NCBI GenBank assembly: GCA_947568835.1
Contig: OX387610.1
Location: forward strand, 4,318,001-4,382,000
DNA length: 64,000 nucleotides
Source of the DNA: Protonemura montana
Lineage: Eukaryota > Arthropoda > Insecta > Plecoptera > Nemouridae
Reading direction: 5' to 3'
The notes under the pieces are model-generated. The model saw nothing but the letters and a program-made list of their open reading frames with translations. It ran no database searches and was not told the origin of the DNA. Positions 51,072-62,158 of the stretch are shown in pieces. Numbering within the stretch: the first letter of the stretch is position 1; the number at the start of each line of letters is the position of its first letter. A program made the translations under genes and the position numbers.

Positions 51072-54000
51072 TTATTTTCTCGGTAATATCCTCGTCGTCT
51101 TGAAGGGAGGCCTGGCTCGATGCCGAGTTTGCCGTGCCACCGCTGGGCGGAATGCCAGCTCGGCAGCGAGGGCAGCACAGCTGGCAGCAAGGCCAAGTGC
51201 CACCAGCGCTCCGACGGCAGCCACGTGAACCAACTCCACCTGGGAACAAGGAACTGAACTAACAGAGATGCAAAAACAACGTTCTACACTGAGTTTGATT
51301 GCTACTTGATATGATATTCTCATAAATTAGAGATTTCAAAGATATCCTGTGAAAAGTTAATGGTATGGGGAAGATTATTACCCATTTTTGTTTTTATTAA
51401 GAGGTTTTTATTTTGTTTTTCAGCCATTTAAGTTTTTATACTTATACTATAAAGGATGCAAGGCGTTTGGATAATTAAAAGCTAACAAAACAAATGCAGA
51501 ATTTTATCTCTGGTAAGGTAAGTAGTCTTAAATGAACAGGAGGTTAAAATGAAAATATAAGTATTCGATTAGTTGTCCTCATGGAGAAAAGAACTTCACT
51601 GGCAATTTTGTATTTGACCAGACGTAAAACTGGCGCACATAAGCAGTACTTTTTGTTTCTATTCTATCATCGCAACGAGTTGGTTGATTCGTTCGCACCT
51701 GTTGGACGCTTGGTTCACTGGTGGTCGGCACTTCCGGCATTTGCAGAAGGTGTGCCACCACGCCAGAGTCACGCAGCACTCGTAGACTGAAACATGTGCC
51801 AATTTTGTCAAAGGGATCAAGGTCATCATACAAGTATAACAAGGACCCAGGTATCAATCTTGGGAATGCAGGATTTTTTATTTTTGGTGAACCACCTAGA
51901 AGTTGAAACCAGCAAACGCTGTATGGAAGCTGCAAATATTTGTAACCGAATCGGAGTGCGAAGCCAGGACCTTCTGATTGCCAGTCAGGTGCTCTATCAA
52001 CTGAGCTTTCTAGGCACACAGGCTCCAGCATCATATACCTATTTGGTTGCACATTTTTCCACTCAAGCTCCCCTACAATCCTGAGAATCTTGCGAGAGTA
52101 ACGAAACCCAAGACTTTATGACCCCACAAAAGGTTTGACCAAAACACTTTGAATGGAGTTTAAACTATTGCGGAAGGAATAGGAATAAACGATGAGGAAT
52201 AAATGTTGGTTCTTACGATGTTCCCAGGGTTAAGCAACAGAGCTCTTTGTCAGTATTATTGGGTGACCATCAAACAATATTTGGGGTAATTTATAAGGCA
52301 TAACATCCTCTAACATTTTTTATGCAAAAATGTTTGATGCTAACATAAAATATTCAAACTTGCTAAATAACCACCCATTTTACTTGTTATATTTTATAAT
52401 AAAAGGAAATTGAAATCCCTTAGCTCACTTTGACGTAGACTTTTAGTTCCAGGTTTTCCCTGCTTTGTAAGCTTGGGTAATAATGTTTATAATTATTTAA
52501 TAAGCATTAGTAAAGCAGCCAGACTTAAACTGGAAACCACTAGTTAAGCAAAGGCAGAAAAACAGTCTCCTATGTCTAAAGAATCATTCATCAATCATCA
52601 TCATTCCATTGTAGGGGAGATAGCAAAAAATTGTCAAAACCTATTGAAGATATTCTCGGTACAACGCCAACATGGGGCGGTGTGAAACCATCTCAGTGTG
52701 AAACTCACTTTCATCAAACCTTCAGAATGTAAAGATTTTTAACAAAATAATACTTATTTTGTCAATCAACCACCGCAGAAAACATTGTAATTATATTAAA
52801 AAAAGTAAAACTCCTAAGTTGTCAATAAACAAAGTAGTTGTGTGAGTCGTCCTTACTTGTGGTCTATGAGACCCCTGATTGGCCAGTTCTTGGCCACGAA
52901 ACTAGACACTGACTGGGTGAGGAAAGCCTCTGGCACGGGCACCAGCTCGCACCCTCCTGCACGCAGCGTGGATTCCTTAGGGAGGTACACGTCTGACTCG
53001 AGCCAGGCGTAGTGCTCCTCTGCGCAAACTCTACGTGCCCCCGCAGCGCTGTCCAGCGGCATGGAGTTGATGTGAGGGGTGATCAGCTGGTCGTACATGC
53101 GACGCACGAGGCGGCTACTGGTGTTCTGTGCACCAGTGTTGAGAGAATTAGTTGGGTTGGAAGGAAGGAGATTACTAAATGTTCAATTCCAGTGCCATTC
53201 ATTTCCACAAAGAGTGTTACTTGAGATCAGCTAGCTGGATCCTATGCTCTGTCTAGGCTATTTGAGATCAGCTGGCTGGATCCTATGCTCTATCCAGGTT
53301 ATTTGAGATCAGTGTCTACCCCATTGGCCATTACACCTGATTAAAGTAGACCTGCTGCGAGCCTCTTGGTATGCCGAGCTGGTAGCGGGAATCCTCAGCA
53401 AACTCGGCGATGCTCGCGAAGGGCATTAGTGTGCGCTGCACGGACAGCACCGCGGTGAGGACGGCCGAGAGCGCAGCCGCAAGCACAACGCCTGTCAAGC
53501 CGATCACAGCCAGGGCAAGCCGTGCAGACGTTTCGCTAGGAGCAGGCATGCTGTCACCTGGACACATGGTGGAGAACCACATATTTACAACCTTGGGAGC
53601 AAGCCTTGGGAGCAAGCCACCAGCTAGAAACTCTGGTCATCGTGAGATGACTCAAGTTAATCATCACTGCGCTGAGTCAGGTATTGGATGACTGACCATC
53701 AAACGGATGACCAATTCTGTTTGGGAGAGAGGATGAAAGTTAGTACAACTTCACTCTTCTTGCTAATCAACGTCTAGACAGCATGGATTTGTGGAGGAAT
53801 CCTGTTGTTGGCGTTGTACCGCCTTTCAAAAGAGACGCTAAGCCGATGGTCACCTTTGCGCTTTTGACAAGAGTTCCGGCACTAGGTTTTCCCTTCTCTT
53901 AGCATCATTCTCATCATCCACTCATTCACCGACGCCATCAGACCAGTACCGCAGGGCTCATTGTGAAAACAGTATGCTATTAAGCCCTGCTAATCAATCT

Positions 54001-57000
54001 TTTATCTCTAATAGAGATTTCCTATTATAGCGAGAGCAGCTTGAAGTAGTAGCAACGAATGGACGTATTTCCTCACGGCAGATTGGTGCTTTTCTTTATG
54101 ATTCATCCAGCTATATCATAATCTTCATTACCTTGCAAACAAAGCATTGCCGTCGCATGGAAGATTGCATCGGCTAGGCGACACACTTGCATTGCCCATG
54201 AAGAGCGTGCGTAGTGACCAGTGCGTAGGGCTGTAAGGCAGGACGCAGCCAGTAGAGTGCAGCATCCGATGGCCAGCCACAAGCCAGGAGAGAATGCCGA
54301 GAGGATGCCCGAGTCTGCGTTGCCTTCAGGCTTGCGGATGAAGATGTGAGACCTGCACAAGGCAGTGGGCAGACAGTCGAGGATTTCCTGGTCACGATTG
54401 ATGGCTGATTGCATGAATGTCTAGCTTAACCTGGTTATAGTCGATCTGACAGTTAAATTAATTTTTAATGATGTTCTGATATTTTGAAAGTTTTTAATTA
54501 AAATAATTATAAAAATATTTTTAAAAAATTTGATTTTTGCATTTAAATTGTGGTATTCATTCAAGAGTGCACTTTTCTGTCATGTCAAACTAAATTAGTT
54601 TTTAGCTGTCAATATTTTTGCTTTGTGCTAGCCTTTCTTTAAAAATTGAAACTTGATCAATTTGTTTTAATTTTCAACTGGTTTTCGAGTTAAAAAAAAA
54701 AAGTGCAAGACATAGCAGACAATAATTTCTTTGCCTCAAAAAAATCAAATTTAAATTAAATTCTGTGCTAAAAGCTAAATTTACTTGCTTGACGTTTTCA
54801 AAATGTAGTTGATTTAGCGAACATCAAATCTTGAGCCTAAACTGAGTTGAAACCAAGTTTAGCTTGATGTCGGTAGAATCGGCTCTTTAAGGAGCAAGTA
54901 ATTAACATGATTAGCACACTTAAATAAAAGTAAGCATTACTCACAAAATGCTCAATCCCGAACGAGACCTTGCACTGTACATGCATTCATAAACCGTTCA
55001 CTCACCTGAACTGCATAAGTGGCATAAGGAAGGAGACAGCCTCCGCCCTCTCGGCATTCAACGCAAAGTCCCCGAGCGCGAGGTCTGCTTCTCCTCGCAT
55101 CACCATGCCGACCATGCCGTTCCAAGAACCGTTGGCATCTCTCAGCCCGTAGGCGCTGGTGGGGGCTACAATCACCTCGGTGCTGTAAGACAGGCGAAGA
55201 CTTAGACATGGCTGCTTGGTGTGAGACTAGGCTAGGATCGGCGGATTAGTTCTTTAAATTCAGCACATTTTCAAAAATAAGAATCTTGATTAGGATGAAA
55301 TCTTAGTTAAATTGCAAACCTTTGCAATGCGCTGGGTATTTTATTATTTTCAACACTATAAACGTCTCAAAAATTGATGTCTCAAAAAGATCGAGGTTCG
55401 AGTCCCCGTTTGGGCATCAATTTTTAAGACGTTTACAGTGTTGATAATAATAAAAAAAAAAAAAAATCTTGATGTTTCCTTAACTACACATAGTGAAATC
55501 AAAACATTTCTAACAAGAACGCAAAAATGTGTTAGGAGATTTCAAAGTTTCAGTCCCAGTTTTTCACTAGTTCCTTAGTAACAACAGCCTGTTAATTAAT
55601 TCTTTTGCTTAGCAACATTCAATCAGAAGGTGTTGTTTGTTTGTTAACAGTCTGTTAAAGGCTTAACGGCTTTTATATACTTATTTCACATAAAGGAAGA
55701 AGGTTAATAATTCTTTTCATCCATAGAGCGAGACAAGCTTGCCCTTTTCTAAAACAGCCCCTAGACGCAGCCCGCAGAGCAAACTCGGCACCTCCACACA
55801 AAAACATAAAATTGTATCTATTATCGGAAAATGGATAATTGAAACACCTTGAAAGCAAAGAGAATTTTCAATTAGTTGTTGCAGAAGCTGAGACCTGAAG
55901 GACAACCCTAGTTGACCGCAATAAAAGAAACCGTCGCCCATGACTTACGTGAAGTTCATCTTGGCCTCCAGGATTGCCCAGAGCTTCCCCATGGACCCTC
56001 CTAGGCTGGGTTTGCCGTCCACCCCATGCTGAATGGTAACCATAATAGACTGAAACAAAGGGCAGGTAATGTCATGAAGCTGACAGATTTGTTGCGATTA
56101 CCTGCGGAGTCCATTGATTGATTGCATAGTAAGGTTAAGCGTCGCACTGTTTTGACAACGGGGCATTTGGCACTGGTCTAATGGCGTCGGTGAATGAGAA
56201 GTTGTTTAAAGGGATGATGATGAACCTAACTTCGATTAGAAGGGATGAGGGGAAATCCGGTGCTGGCACGTAGCCTACCCCTGTTAATCTTACGAGAACC
56301 GGCGTTTTCAATACAACAAACAGTTCGGTCTATTTAACAGAGAAATAGTTAAGTAGAGGTCTTACGTTCAAAGTGGCAGCACGCACGCGTAGTCCACGCA
56401 GGTTTGTTCTACGCTCGTAGATGTCCTTCGTTGGTCCCTCGAGGCCCCGTGCGGGCCCTTGCCCCTCACTCCTACGGTCCTCCCCAGCCACTGCGGGCCC
56501 ACGATGTGTCTCGGTGCGGTCCAGTGCCGGCCGATCTTCCCGCCAGGTAGCGAAGTGGGCGGCGATAAGTGCGCTTTCGGCGGCCACACGGTACACCTCG
56601 GTCAAGGTCACGTGACTGGACACGCCCTCGGCTGTGGGCGGTGACGAGTCGGCCAATAATAGCTCGCAGTCGAAAGGCACGTGCACATGCTACAAGGGAT
56701 ATAATTTCCATGAACCAATTTATAGCATTGATTTATTTGTTGTCTTAGGCGACGCACTGTTCTGACAATAGACCACGTGACACTTGTCTAATAGGATTGG
56801 TTAATCTGTAGTTAATAAGGATGAGGATAAACCTGGTGTGGCTTTGAAGGTAGTCGGGAAATTCAAGTGCTGGCAAGTAGCCGGTGATTGAGTGGATGAT
56901 GATGACCCTAACATAGCTTAGAAAGAAGGAAGGAAAACCCAGTGCCGGAAAGTAGCCTACTCCTGTCAAAGAGATCAAGGGGACCACCGAAGGAAGGTAC

Positions 57001-58426
57001 AACGCAAACAACAGGTTTCCTCTACAAATCGATGCTGTTGAGAGGTTGATAAGCAAGGCGAGTTAAGTTACTGTACTATTTTGTATTCCTTAAACTGCTG
57101 TTCTGAACAGAACTAGGAATGAGTATGGAGGTTGCCCATCCAATGCCTGACTCAGCGCAGTGTTGCTTAACTTCGGTGATCTCACGAGGACCGATGTTTC
57201 CAACACGCCAAACCGTACGCCTTGACAAATGACTAACTAATTGCACTGCTTTTTAAACACAATCAATGACCGCTGTTGTTTTGGCAAGGTCCGAACCAGA
57301 TCTAGACTGGAAGAACGACATGCACAGGAGAACATTGGACAAACCTGAAGGACCGTGGCGCCGTCCTGTCCGTCGTCCAGAAAGAGCAACCATCGAGGGA
57401 TCGAAGGAAGCTGCAACCGATTTGAAATGTTATTGAATTCTAACAAGCAACGGCGATGAATTGTATTTGGAGTTACTTAGAAACCACAAATCAGTTGTGG
57501 GGTATAAGTCCTGGGGAGATATTGCTAGGAGGCTGGAGACAGCACAAGACCGCGGAAGATCGGACCACCCTAAGAAGATGCTGGAAAGGGGCTACAACAC
57601 AGATATAGGAAAATACTCCTTTCTAGCAGTCAGTGTACGTGCATGGAATCGTCTCCCAAGGGAATTAGTGGATCCCATAGCAGATAATGTCAACAAATTT
57701 AAAACCCAAATTAAAATTCTAAAATTCTAAAATTGTAATTGTACTTAGAGATGATATTAAGATGTTTGTAACCGAGTATAACATGTAACTCAAAACAAAT
57801 GTATAAATAAATTATTATTATTATTATTATGACAAAGCCACAAAAGCAAAAGCCAGCATTTTTTTTTTTTTGCAGAATATCAGCAAAAAATTATTAAACT
57901 AATGAAATTTCAAAAAATGTCACCTATTTTTTTCATTTGTGTTTTAAATATTTTAATTATTTAGTCTGCAATTTGGGGAAAATAATGGCAACTGGAAGAC
58001 GATGCACAATTATAATGAGTGACCAAAATATCTGCGAGATTTCACCCAGAATTCTGTATTTTCATCACTAACCTTGACCATCTTCCGCAGGGCCTGCGCA
58101 GCATGACCACCAGGCAGCAGCACAATCAGCGGTCTGTTGCTTCTACAACGCCACGACGCATGCGCAATTTCCCTGATCCGCGTCACGAGGACCAATGACG
58201 TCATTGTCCCTCTCGTGGACAGCGCTTTGAGCATGCCCAGAGCGCCCGACGCAGCAAGGTCGTCGACCCCAAGCACAACGCATCCGGCGCGCAGCCGCGC
58301 AGCTAGAGCTATAATGACTCCGAGTTGCTGCGCGTTTGTGCAGCGCTCTGTGTTGGCGCACTGGATGCAGCTGGCCAACGCCACTAGGAAGGCGACGGTG
58401 CGATGCGAAGCCATGATGTACTTCAT
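51072..58426 (-). CDS. Ionotropic receptor (variant glutamate receptor family)
   Basis: Ligand-gated cation channel subunit of the protostome IR family, used in chemosensation, thermosensation or hygrosensation. Ten exons on the minus strand: 58073-58426, 57345-57410, 56366-56689, 55949-56049, 55006-55182, 54132-54352, 53352-53557, 52857-53125, 51699-51786, 51072-51239. All junctions are GT-AG and phases close to about 657 aa. There is a signal peptide (VAFLVALASCIQC) and a short extracellular N terminus. The first ligand-binding lobe includes NGSWNGMVGMV, GEADLALGDFALNAERAEAVSF with the conserved Arg. M1 is PGLWLAIGCCTLLAASCL, and the pore region ends at QGDSM. M3 is SETSARLALAVIGLTGVVL then ALSAVLTAVLSV. 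The second lobe contains RVLRDSGVVAHLL, and M4 is VAAVGALVALGLAASCAAL. A subfamily like insect IR75 is possible but not established. Start could be the ATG at 58426 or 58414. SINEs, a 41-bp repeat and a LINE fragment lie in introns. Confidence 0.92.
51895..52025 (-). mobile_element. tRNA-derived SINE (second family) in receptor intron 8
   Basis: Minus strand reads 'aagctcagttgatagagcac' (A box), 'ctgactggcaatcagaaggtc' trimmed at the stem, then 'ggcttcgcactcc' in the B-box position and 'cagcgtttgctggtttc'. Related to 35232-35345. Confidence 0.75.
52206..52283 (+). mobile_element. 5S-derived SINE head fragment
   Basis: The phrases 'cagggttaagcaacagagct' and 'attgggtgaccatcaaaca' match the 5S-like head. 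The body is absent. Lies in receptor intron 8. Confidence 0.65.
53219..53311 (+). repeat. 41-bp repeat, about 2.3 copies, in receptor intron 7
   Basis: The sequence ttgagatcagctagctggat and its next copy match the unit of the array at 545-750. Confidence 0.88.
53629..54000 (+). mobile_element. 5S-derived SINE, near full length, in receptor intron 6
   Basis: Head 'catcgtgagatgactcaagt' with 'tattggatgactgaccatc', body 'catggatttgtggaggaatc', tail 'ttcaccgacgccatcagacc'. Complete order from head to tail with several small deletions. Confidence 0.86.
55301..55455. mobile_element. tRNA-SINE/foldback element in receptor intron 4
   Basis: The left end has 'aaattgcaaacctttgcaat' and 'caacactataaacgtctc'. 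The right end has 'gttcgagtccccgtttgggc' (B box), 'agacgtttacagtgttgat' and an A-rich end. The 'tataaacgtctcaaaaattgatg' stretch, read to 20 bases, is inverted relative to the right side, so the core folds back. Confidence 0.78.
56130..56332 (-). mobile_element. 5S-derived SINE, internally deleted, in receptor intron 3
   Basis: Tail 'aagcgtcgcactgttttgac', middle 'ggtgctggcacgtagccta', then a jump to 'gagaaccggcgttttcaata' and 'caaacagttcgg' from the head edge. The body and most of the 5S part are deleted. Confidence 0.82.
56742..57228 (-). mobile_element. 5S-derived SINE, long copy, in receptor intron 2
   Basis: Tail at 56742 ('cgacgcactgttctgacaat'), body 'gaccaccgaaggaaggtaca' and 'tttcctctacaaatcgatg', 5S head near 57140-57228 ('gcttaacttcggtgatctca'). 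Part of the tail region is duplicated (56880-56960), making the copy longer than 400 bp. Confidence 0.85.
57470..57830 (+). mobile_element. 5'-truncated LINE 3' end in receptor intron 1
   Basis: An open stretch (57461-57730) encodes RGYNTDIGKYSFLAVSV and RAWNRLPRELV. This is the same C-terminal signature as the intact ORF2 at 44457-47204 (RTDIGKYCLAAEGVRLWNNLP), though from a different element. It is followed by an untranslated tail ending in (att)n at about 57814-57830. Confidence 0.8.
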
Positions 58427-58483
58427 TCTGAACAAATTATACAATTCATTGATTGGTTTGCTGTGTTATCTACGCACTTTTTA

Positions 58484-58832
58484 AATAACAGGACATGTGG
58501 CCCTGGTCTATTAATGTCTCTGATAAAACTAGCGTTAAAACGGTAGCGACACGTAGCCCTGTCGAAGAGCATCAAGGGGACCACCGACTTAACGTTCCTT
58601 CCGGAGGACGGTACAACACGAACAACAGGATTCCTCCACAAATCCAGACTGCCAAGAGATTGACAAGCAAGGCGAGTGAAGTTGTTGTATGAACTTTCAT
58701 CCCTTCAACCACTTTTTGAACATAACTGGTAATTTGTTTAATGGTCACCCACCTAATGCCTGACCCAATGTAGTGTTGCTTAACTCACAAGGACCGGTGC
58801 TTCCAGCAAGCCAAACCGTTCGGTGGTATAAG
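58484..58832 (-). mobile_element. 5S-derived SINE just upstream of the receptor gene
   Basis: Minus-strand copy: 'ggccctggtctattaatgtc' tail, 'gaccaccgacttaacgttcc' and 'ggattcctccacaaatccag' body, 5S head 'gtgttgcttaactcacaagg'. It starts 58 bp upstream of the receptor start codon, so it overlaps the promoter or 5' leader. Confidence 0.85.
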
Positions 58833-59839
58833 AATCAAGATAAAAAGAAACAAAAGAATGAAATCGCAAGGGGAATTAAGAATCAAGAGTTGATTTACTT
58901 ACCAGAGATAGTCTTGAAGTGACGTCGCCTGAAAACTCAGTTTTCGTTATTTACTGAAAGCATGAACGTTGTGCTTTGAAGCTGATGAGCACAGGTGCGT
59001 AACAAACGAAAGTAAGAGGACGTACCGCAAAACATCGGCAACGTCTGCAACGTTTTTGGCTTACAAAAAACGGCAAATTAAATGTTATTCTCACCAGATT
59101 TAAGCTGCTTCTCCTTTATGAAAACAATTTTCCTTTGAATTACATATCATTACGCTCGAGCGAACTGGCAACACCGGAATTGGCTGACGCTGTCCACCAC
59201 ACTAAGTTGCTGTCAGTATGACAGGTTTATTTTATTAATACAAATCCATCTATTGTCCAGCATTGAAAGAAACGTGTCCGCGACTCAATCAATGTCAGCA
59301 GGTAAACAAAGCGTGAATCGATATTGATTGATCAACTGCACAGAATTGACATCTGTCAGCTGAAAGGTTCGTTCTTTCAACTGAATGTGTCTTCTATTGT
59401 CGTTAAGTCTTGCTCCATTCAATAGTGAGTGGTACCACCCACCTACACCTGGTTCCGGTAGGCACATGGCTCAGTGGCAATCAAACGATTGGGAAATGTG
59501 TTTGTGAATTATTGATGACTACAAGCAAAGCTACAAGTATTTATTTCGCTTATCTATATGTGAATGAGACTAGAAGTTTTTTTTTCTATATTAATATCAC
59601 GCGACTGAATTCCCTGGTACCATCCAGAAGCAATTTAGTAGTACCTATTTTTTGGAGTTGGGGCATTATGGTCGGCTGTAAAATATTCGGTCATAACGGT
59701 TGCTAGCATGGGGAAGTATTTTTCAAATCGGTTAGGTTAAATCCTAACCTCCCGACCTAAAACTAGCACAGGTCATCATTGCACGTGGTATCAATTGCAA
59801 TCGGGTAGTTTTAAGGAGGTAATGAGTACCTACCTAAGC
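58833..59839. other. Non-coding spacer
   Basis: No recognisable gene or repeat between the SINE and the dispersed repeat at 59840. Confidence 0.4.
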
Positions 59840-60368
59840 ACCGACCGCGCGTCTGAGCGACTTGCCCGCACTCGCTGTCGGTAGCGAGTGTACGTAATTT
59901 GGCGCCGCGCGTCGATGTACACGGACGTCGGTTTCATTGACATTATTTGTCTGATCGAGATAAGACTAATATTTATGAAATTGTCGTAGTTTAGGGTACA
60001 TAATAACAAAATATCGCTATCAAAATTGTAATTACTGGTGATGTTTCGGCGTTGAAACACGGGCGGAGTTTTTTTACTAATTTTAACATCAATTAAAACA
60101 TTAATTTTATTTGGAATTAGATAAATAAGACGTCTGAAATGTTATTCTCTCAAGATTAGTTTTGTAGATGTAATAAAAAATTGCAAATTACTCGACCCTC
60201 TTACTTCTTTGGAAACCGAAGGCGACAACGAAAAGTTCGTTTTTCCAAAGTTTCCCACAAATTTCCTGCAGAATAATTGTTGAGTATTTAATTATTGACT
60301 CAGCAACACATGAAAATAAAACCATGCAAACAGATTTGCTCTAATGTCGATTTTCACAGTCCATATAA
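59840..60368 (-). repeat. Dispersed repeat with a conserved short open frame (copy 2)
   Basis: Reverse-complement partner of 27368-27865. The minus-strand open frame (59830-60060) preserves the peptide seen in copy 1 (YNFDSD, FINISLISIRQIMSMKP) and extends into an Arg-rich tail. Family not recognised. Confidence 0.65.
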
Positions 60369-60526
60369 TATTAAACTTAAATTATCTTCACATTGTTTGT
60401 CCTAAGAAATAAAACATATTTCCTTATTTTCCATGTTTAACGTTTTAATGTGACATCTTATAATTTTTAAGCCCGTTATTTTTATGATTTAAGTGATTTG
60501 CTTTTATGTTTTTTTGTTTTTAGGTT

Positions 60527-60870
60527 TCACATCGGAAGGCCGTCTTTGATCTCAGTATCAAACTGAAATCCACTGAGTTCAATATTGAACGTGCGATAAT
60601 CACTGGGCAGGGCTCCGGTAGCGTGCACCGATAACGCAATCTTCTGGCCCATTTTGAAGACGCCGTCGACGACGGCCGTGTTATTCAAATGGGTAATCGC
60701 ACAGAGGAACGTCTTGGATTCCGTCTGAGCGAGAATGTGGCTGTAGATGGACAGCTTGGCGTCTGGCGGCCAGCTAGCGATTGCGGGATTGGTGGTGCGA
60801 ACGAAAGTGATCTGAAGATTTCTCTTTGCCTCGGTGATAGCCGTGCCGTCAGCGATCGGGAATGAAAAGA
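60527..60870 (-). CDS. Orphan terminal exon, unknown protein
   Basis: On the minus strand a clear 3' splice site (ctcttgcag at 60879-60871) leads into 344 bp that stay open for 113 codons to a TGA at 60529-60527. The peptide starts FSFPIADGTAITEAKRNLQI, contains SIYSHILAQTESKTFLCAIT and ends FNIELSGFQFDTEIKDGLPM. It alternates hydrophobic and polar residues as in a beta-rich domain. GC content is higher than the flanks, as in the ACO2 and receptor exons. I do not recognise the family. The exon starts with 2 nt completing a split codon, so upstream exons must lie beyond 60880 to the right, but none was found by eye. It may be a real gene that continues outside the window, or a decayed copy. 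Confidence 0.45.
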
Positions 60871-61155
60871 CTGCAAGAGAAGGGACGCCGGGGTCAAAAT
60901 ATGCCAGCTCGGGATGGCAGAAAGCACGGACTTTACGTTACAAATATATTTCATTCAGAATCACTAACAGAAAAAAAATAAAAGAAAATAAACCAACACA
61001 CTGCGTCTAACTTAAATTGAACTTCTAGAAATTCATTTTTTGTCCCAGATGCCAAAGGTTTTTTAAATAATTGAGATTTTGTCAGCAAACTTCAAGGCGC
61101 TGCGGTGCTAAGAGGTGCATAGCGATTGACAAATGAGTTTTAGAATAGTTCAAAT

Positions 61156-61300
61156 CTTATTTAAATTGCAAACGCTTGCAATGCGCGAGGTGTTTTATTA
61201 TAATGAACACTAAAACCGTTTAAAAAATTGATGCCCAATCGGAGACTCGAACCCCGATCTCCACCTATCTCGCATTGCAAGCGTTTGCAATTTAAATAAG
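61156..61300 (-). mobile_element. tRNA-core foldback element with 34-bp inverted ends
   Basis: The left arm (61156-61189, starting cttatttaaattgcaaacgc) and right arm (61269-61300) are perfect inverted repeats apart from a 2-bp deletion. The roughly 80-bp loop contains, on the minus strand, the T-arm half of the SINE tRNA head ('ggggttcgagtctccg'). Confidence 0.85.
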
Positions 61301-61480
61301 TTTTCAGCCTAACACAGCAACGAATCCAACGTCAAATTGGAGTTACTCAAGATTGACAGGTTATGACGTGGTATAGCGTCACTAGAATCAGAGTGACTGT
61401 GAGTATTCACAGCCTCTTGGTTCTACTCCTTGGAGATCCGTCATTCTCATCAAATACACAAAAATCGTCTCAAAAAGCCA

Positions 61481-61592
61481 GTGTCCAAGTAGCTCAATGG
61501 GTTAGAGCAACACCCGCGACAGGTGGAGATCGGGGTTCGAGTCCCCGTTTGTGCATCAATTTTTGAGACGGTTACAGTGTTCATAATAATGA
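61481..61592 (+). mobile_element. tRNA-derived SINE with well-preserved head
   Basis: Best tRNA-like head of the family: 'agtagctcaatgggttagag' (A box), 'acccgcgacaggtggagat' (anticodon-arm region), 'cggggttcgagtccccg' (T arm with B box), then 'catcaatttttgagac' and 'gtgttcataataatg'. The head could drive pol III transcription. The acceptor stem does not close as a perfect tRNA, so it is not called a tRNA gene. Confidence 0.82.
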
Positions 61593-61688
61593 TTTTTAGA
61601 AACTTTTTCATTTCGCAGGTCCCTAAAAATGTTGTAACAAAAATTTCGTTGGTGTTTAAACATTTGAGAAACACAGCGGATCCCTAAC

Positions 61689-62158
61689 TTGAATAATCGA
61701 CTTCGCAACTGTGTTGTCAACATGTCAACATGTCACATGTCAGCACGTGTTGTCACAGCAACGTTGGTATCACTGACAAAATCCCGATTAATTAAAAAAT
61801 CATTAGCAATCATTAGCAAAAATCAGTTAAACATATCAAGAAAAAATCCAGCCTACAGCAGCGCCACCTTTTTTAACCATCTACCAGTCGACCTTAAAAT
61901 GAAAAGGGCTCGGATTCCCGAATTTAAACATGGGCTAAAGGTGCACCGTCTAAGTATCTGACGCTACAAAATAATAGGTTATTTTTGATAGAACTGACAG
62001 GGTGCAAACCAAATTTGTTTTCACTCTTCTAAACGTGTTTATGTGTATGTTTACGAACCCATCTTGTTCAAGTTTCTCGAGTTTCTTATTTTATGACTGT
62101 CTGCACAATATTTCATGTTTTTTAAGACAATAAATCAAAATAAAAATAAATAAAAATA
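61689..62158 (+). mobile_element. 5'-truncated LINE 3' end
   Basis: The open stretch 61689-61961 encodes NPAYSSATFFNHLPVDLKM, the terminal motif typical of LINE ORF2 proteins (SATFFNHLP corresponds to VRLWNNLP in the intact element). An untranslated region and an (aaat)n-rich tail at about 62130-62158 follow. Upstream RT sequence is lost. Confidence 0.7.

Noticed and set aside
52853-53107. Separate single-exon gene
   Set aside because: It is exon 8 of the ionotropic receptor; splice sites and phase join it to its neighbours.
61484-61556. Functional tRNA gene
   Set aside because: The A and B boxes are good but the acceptor stem does not close cleanly, and the sequence is one of many dispersed copies with a SINE tail.
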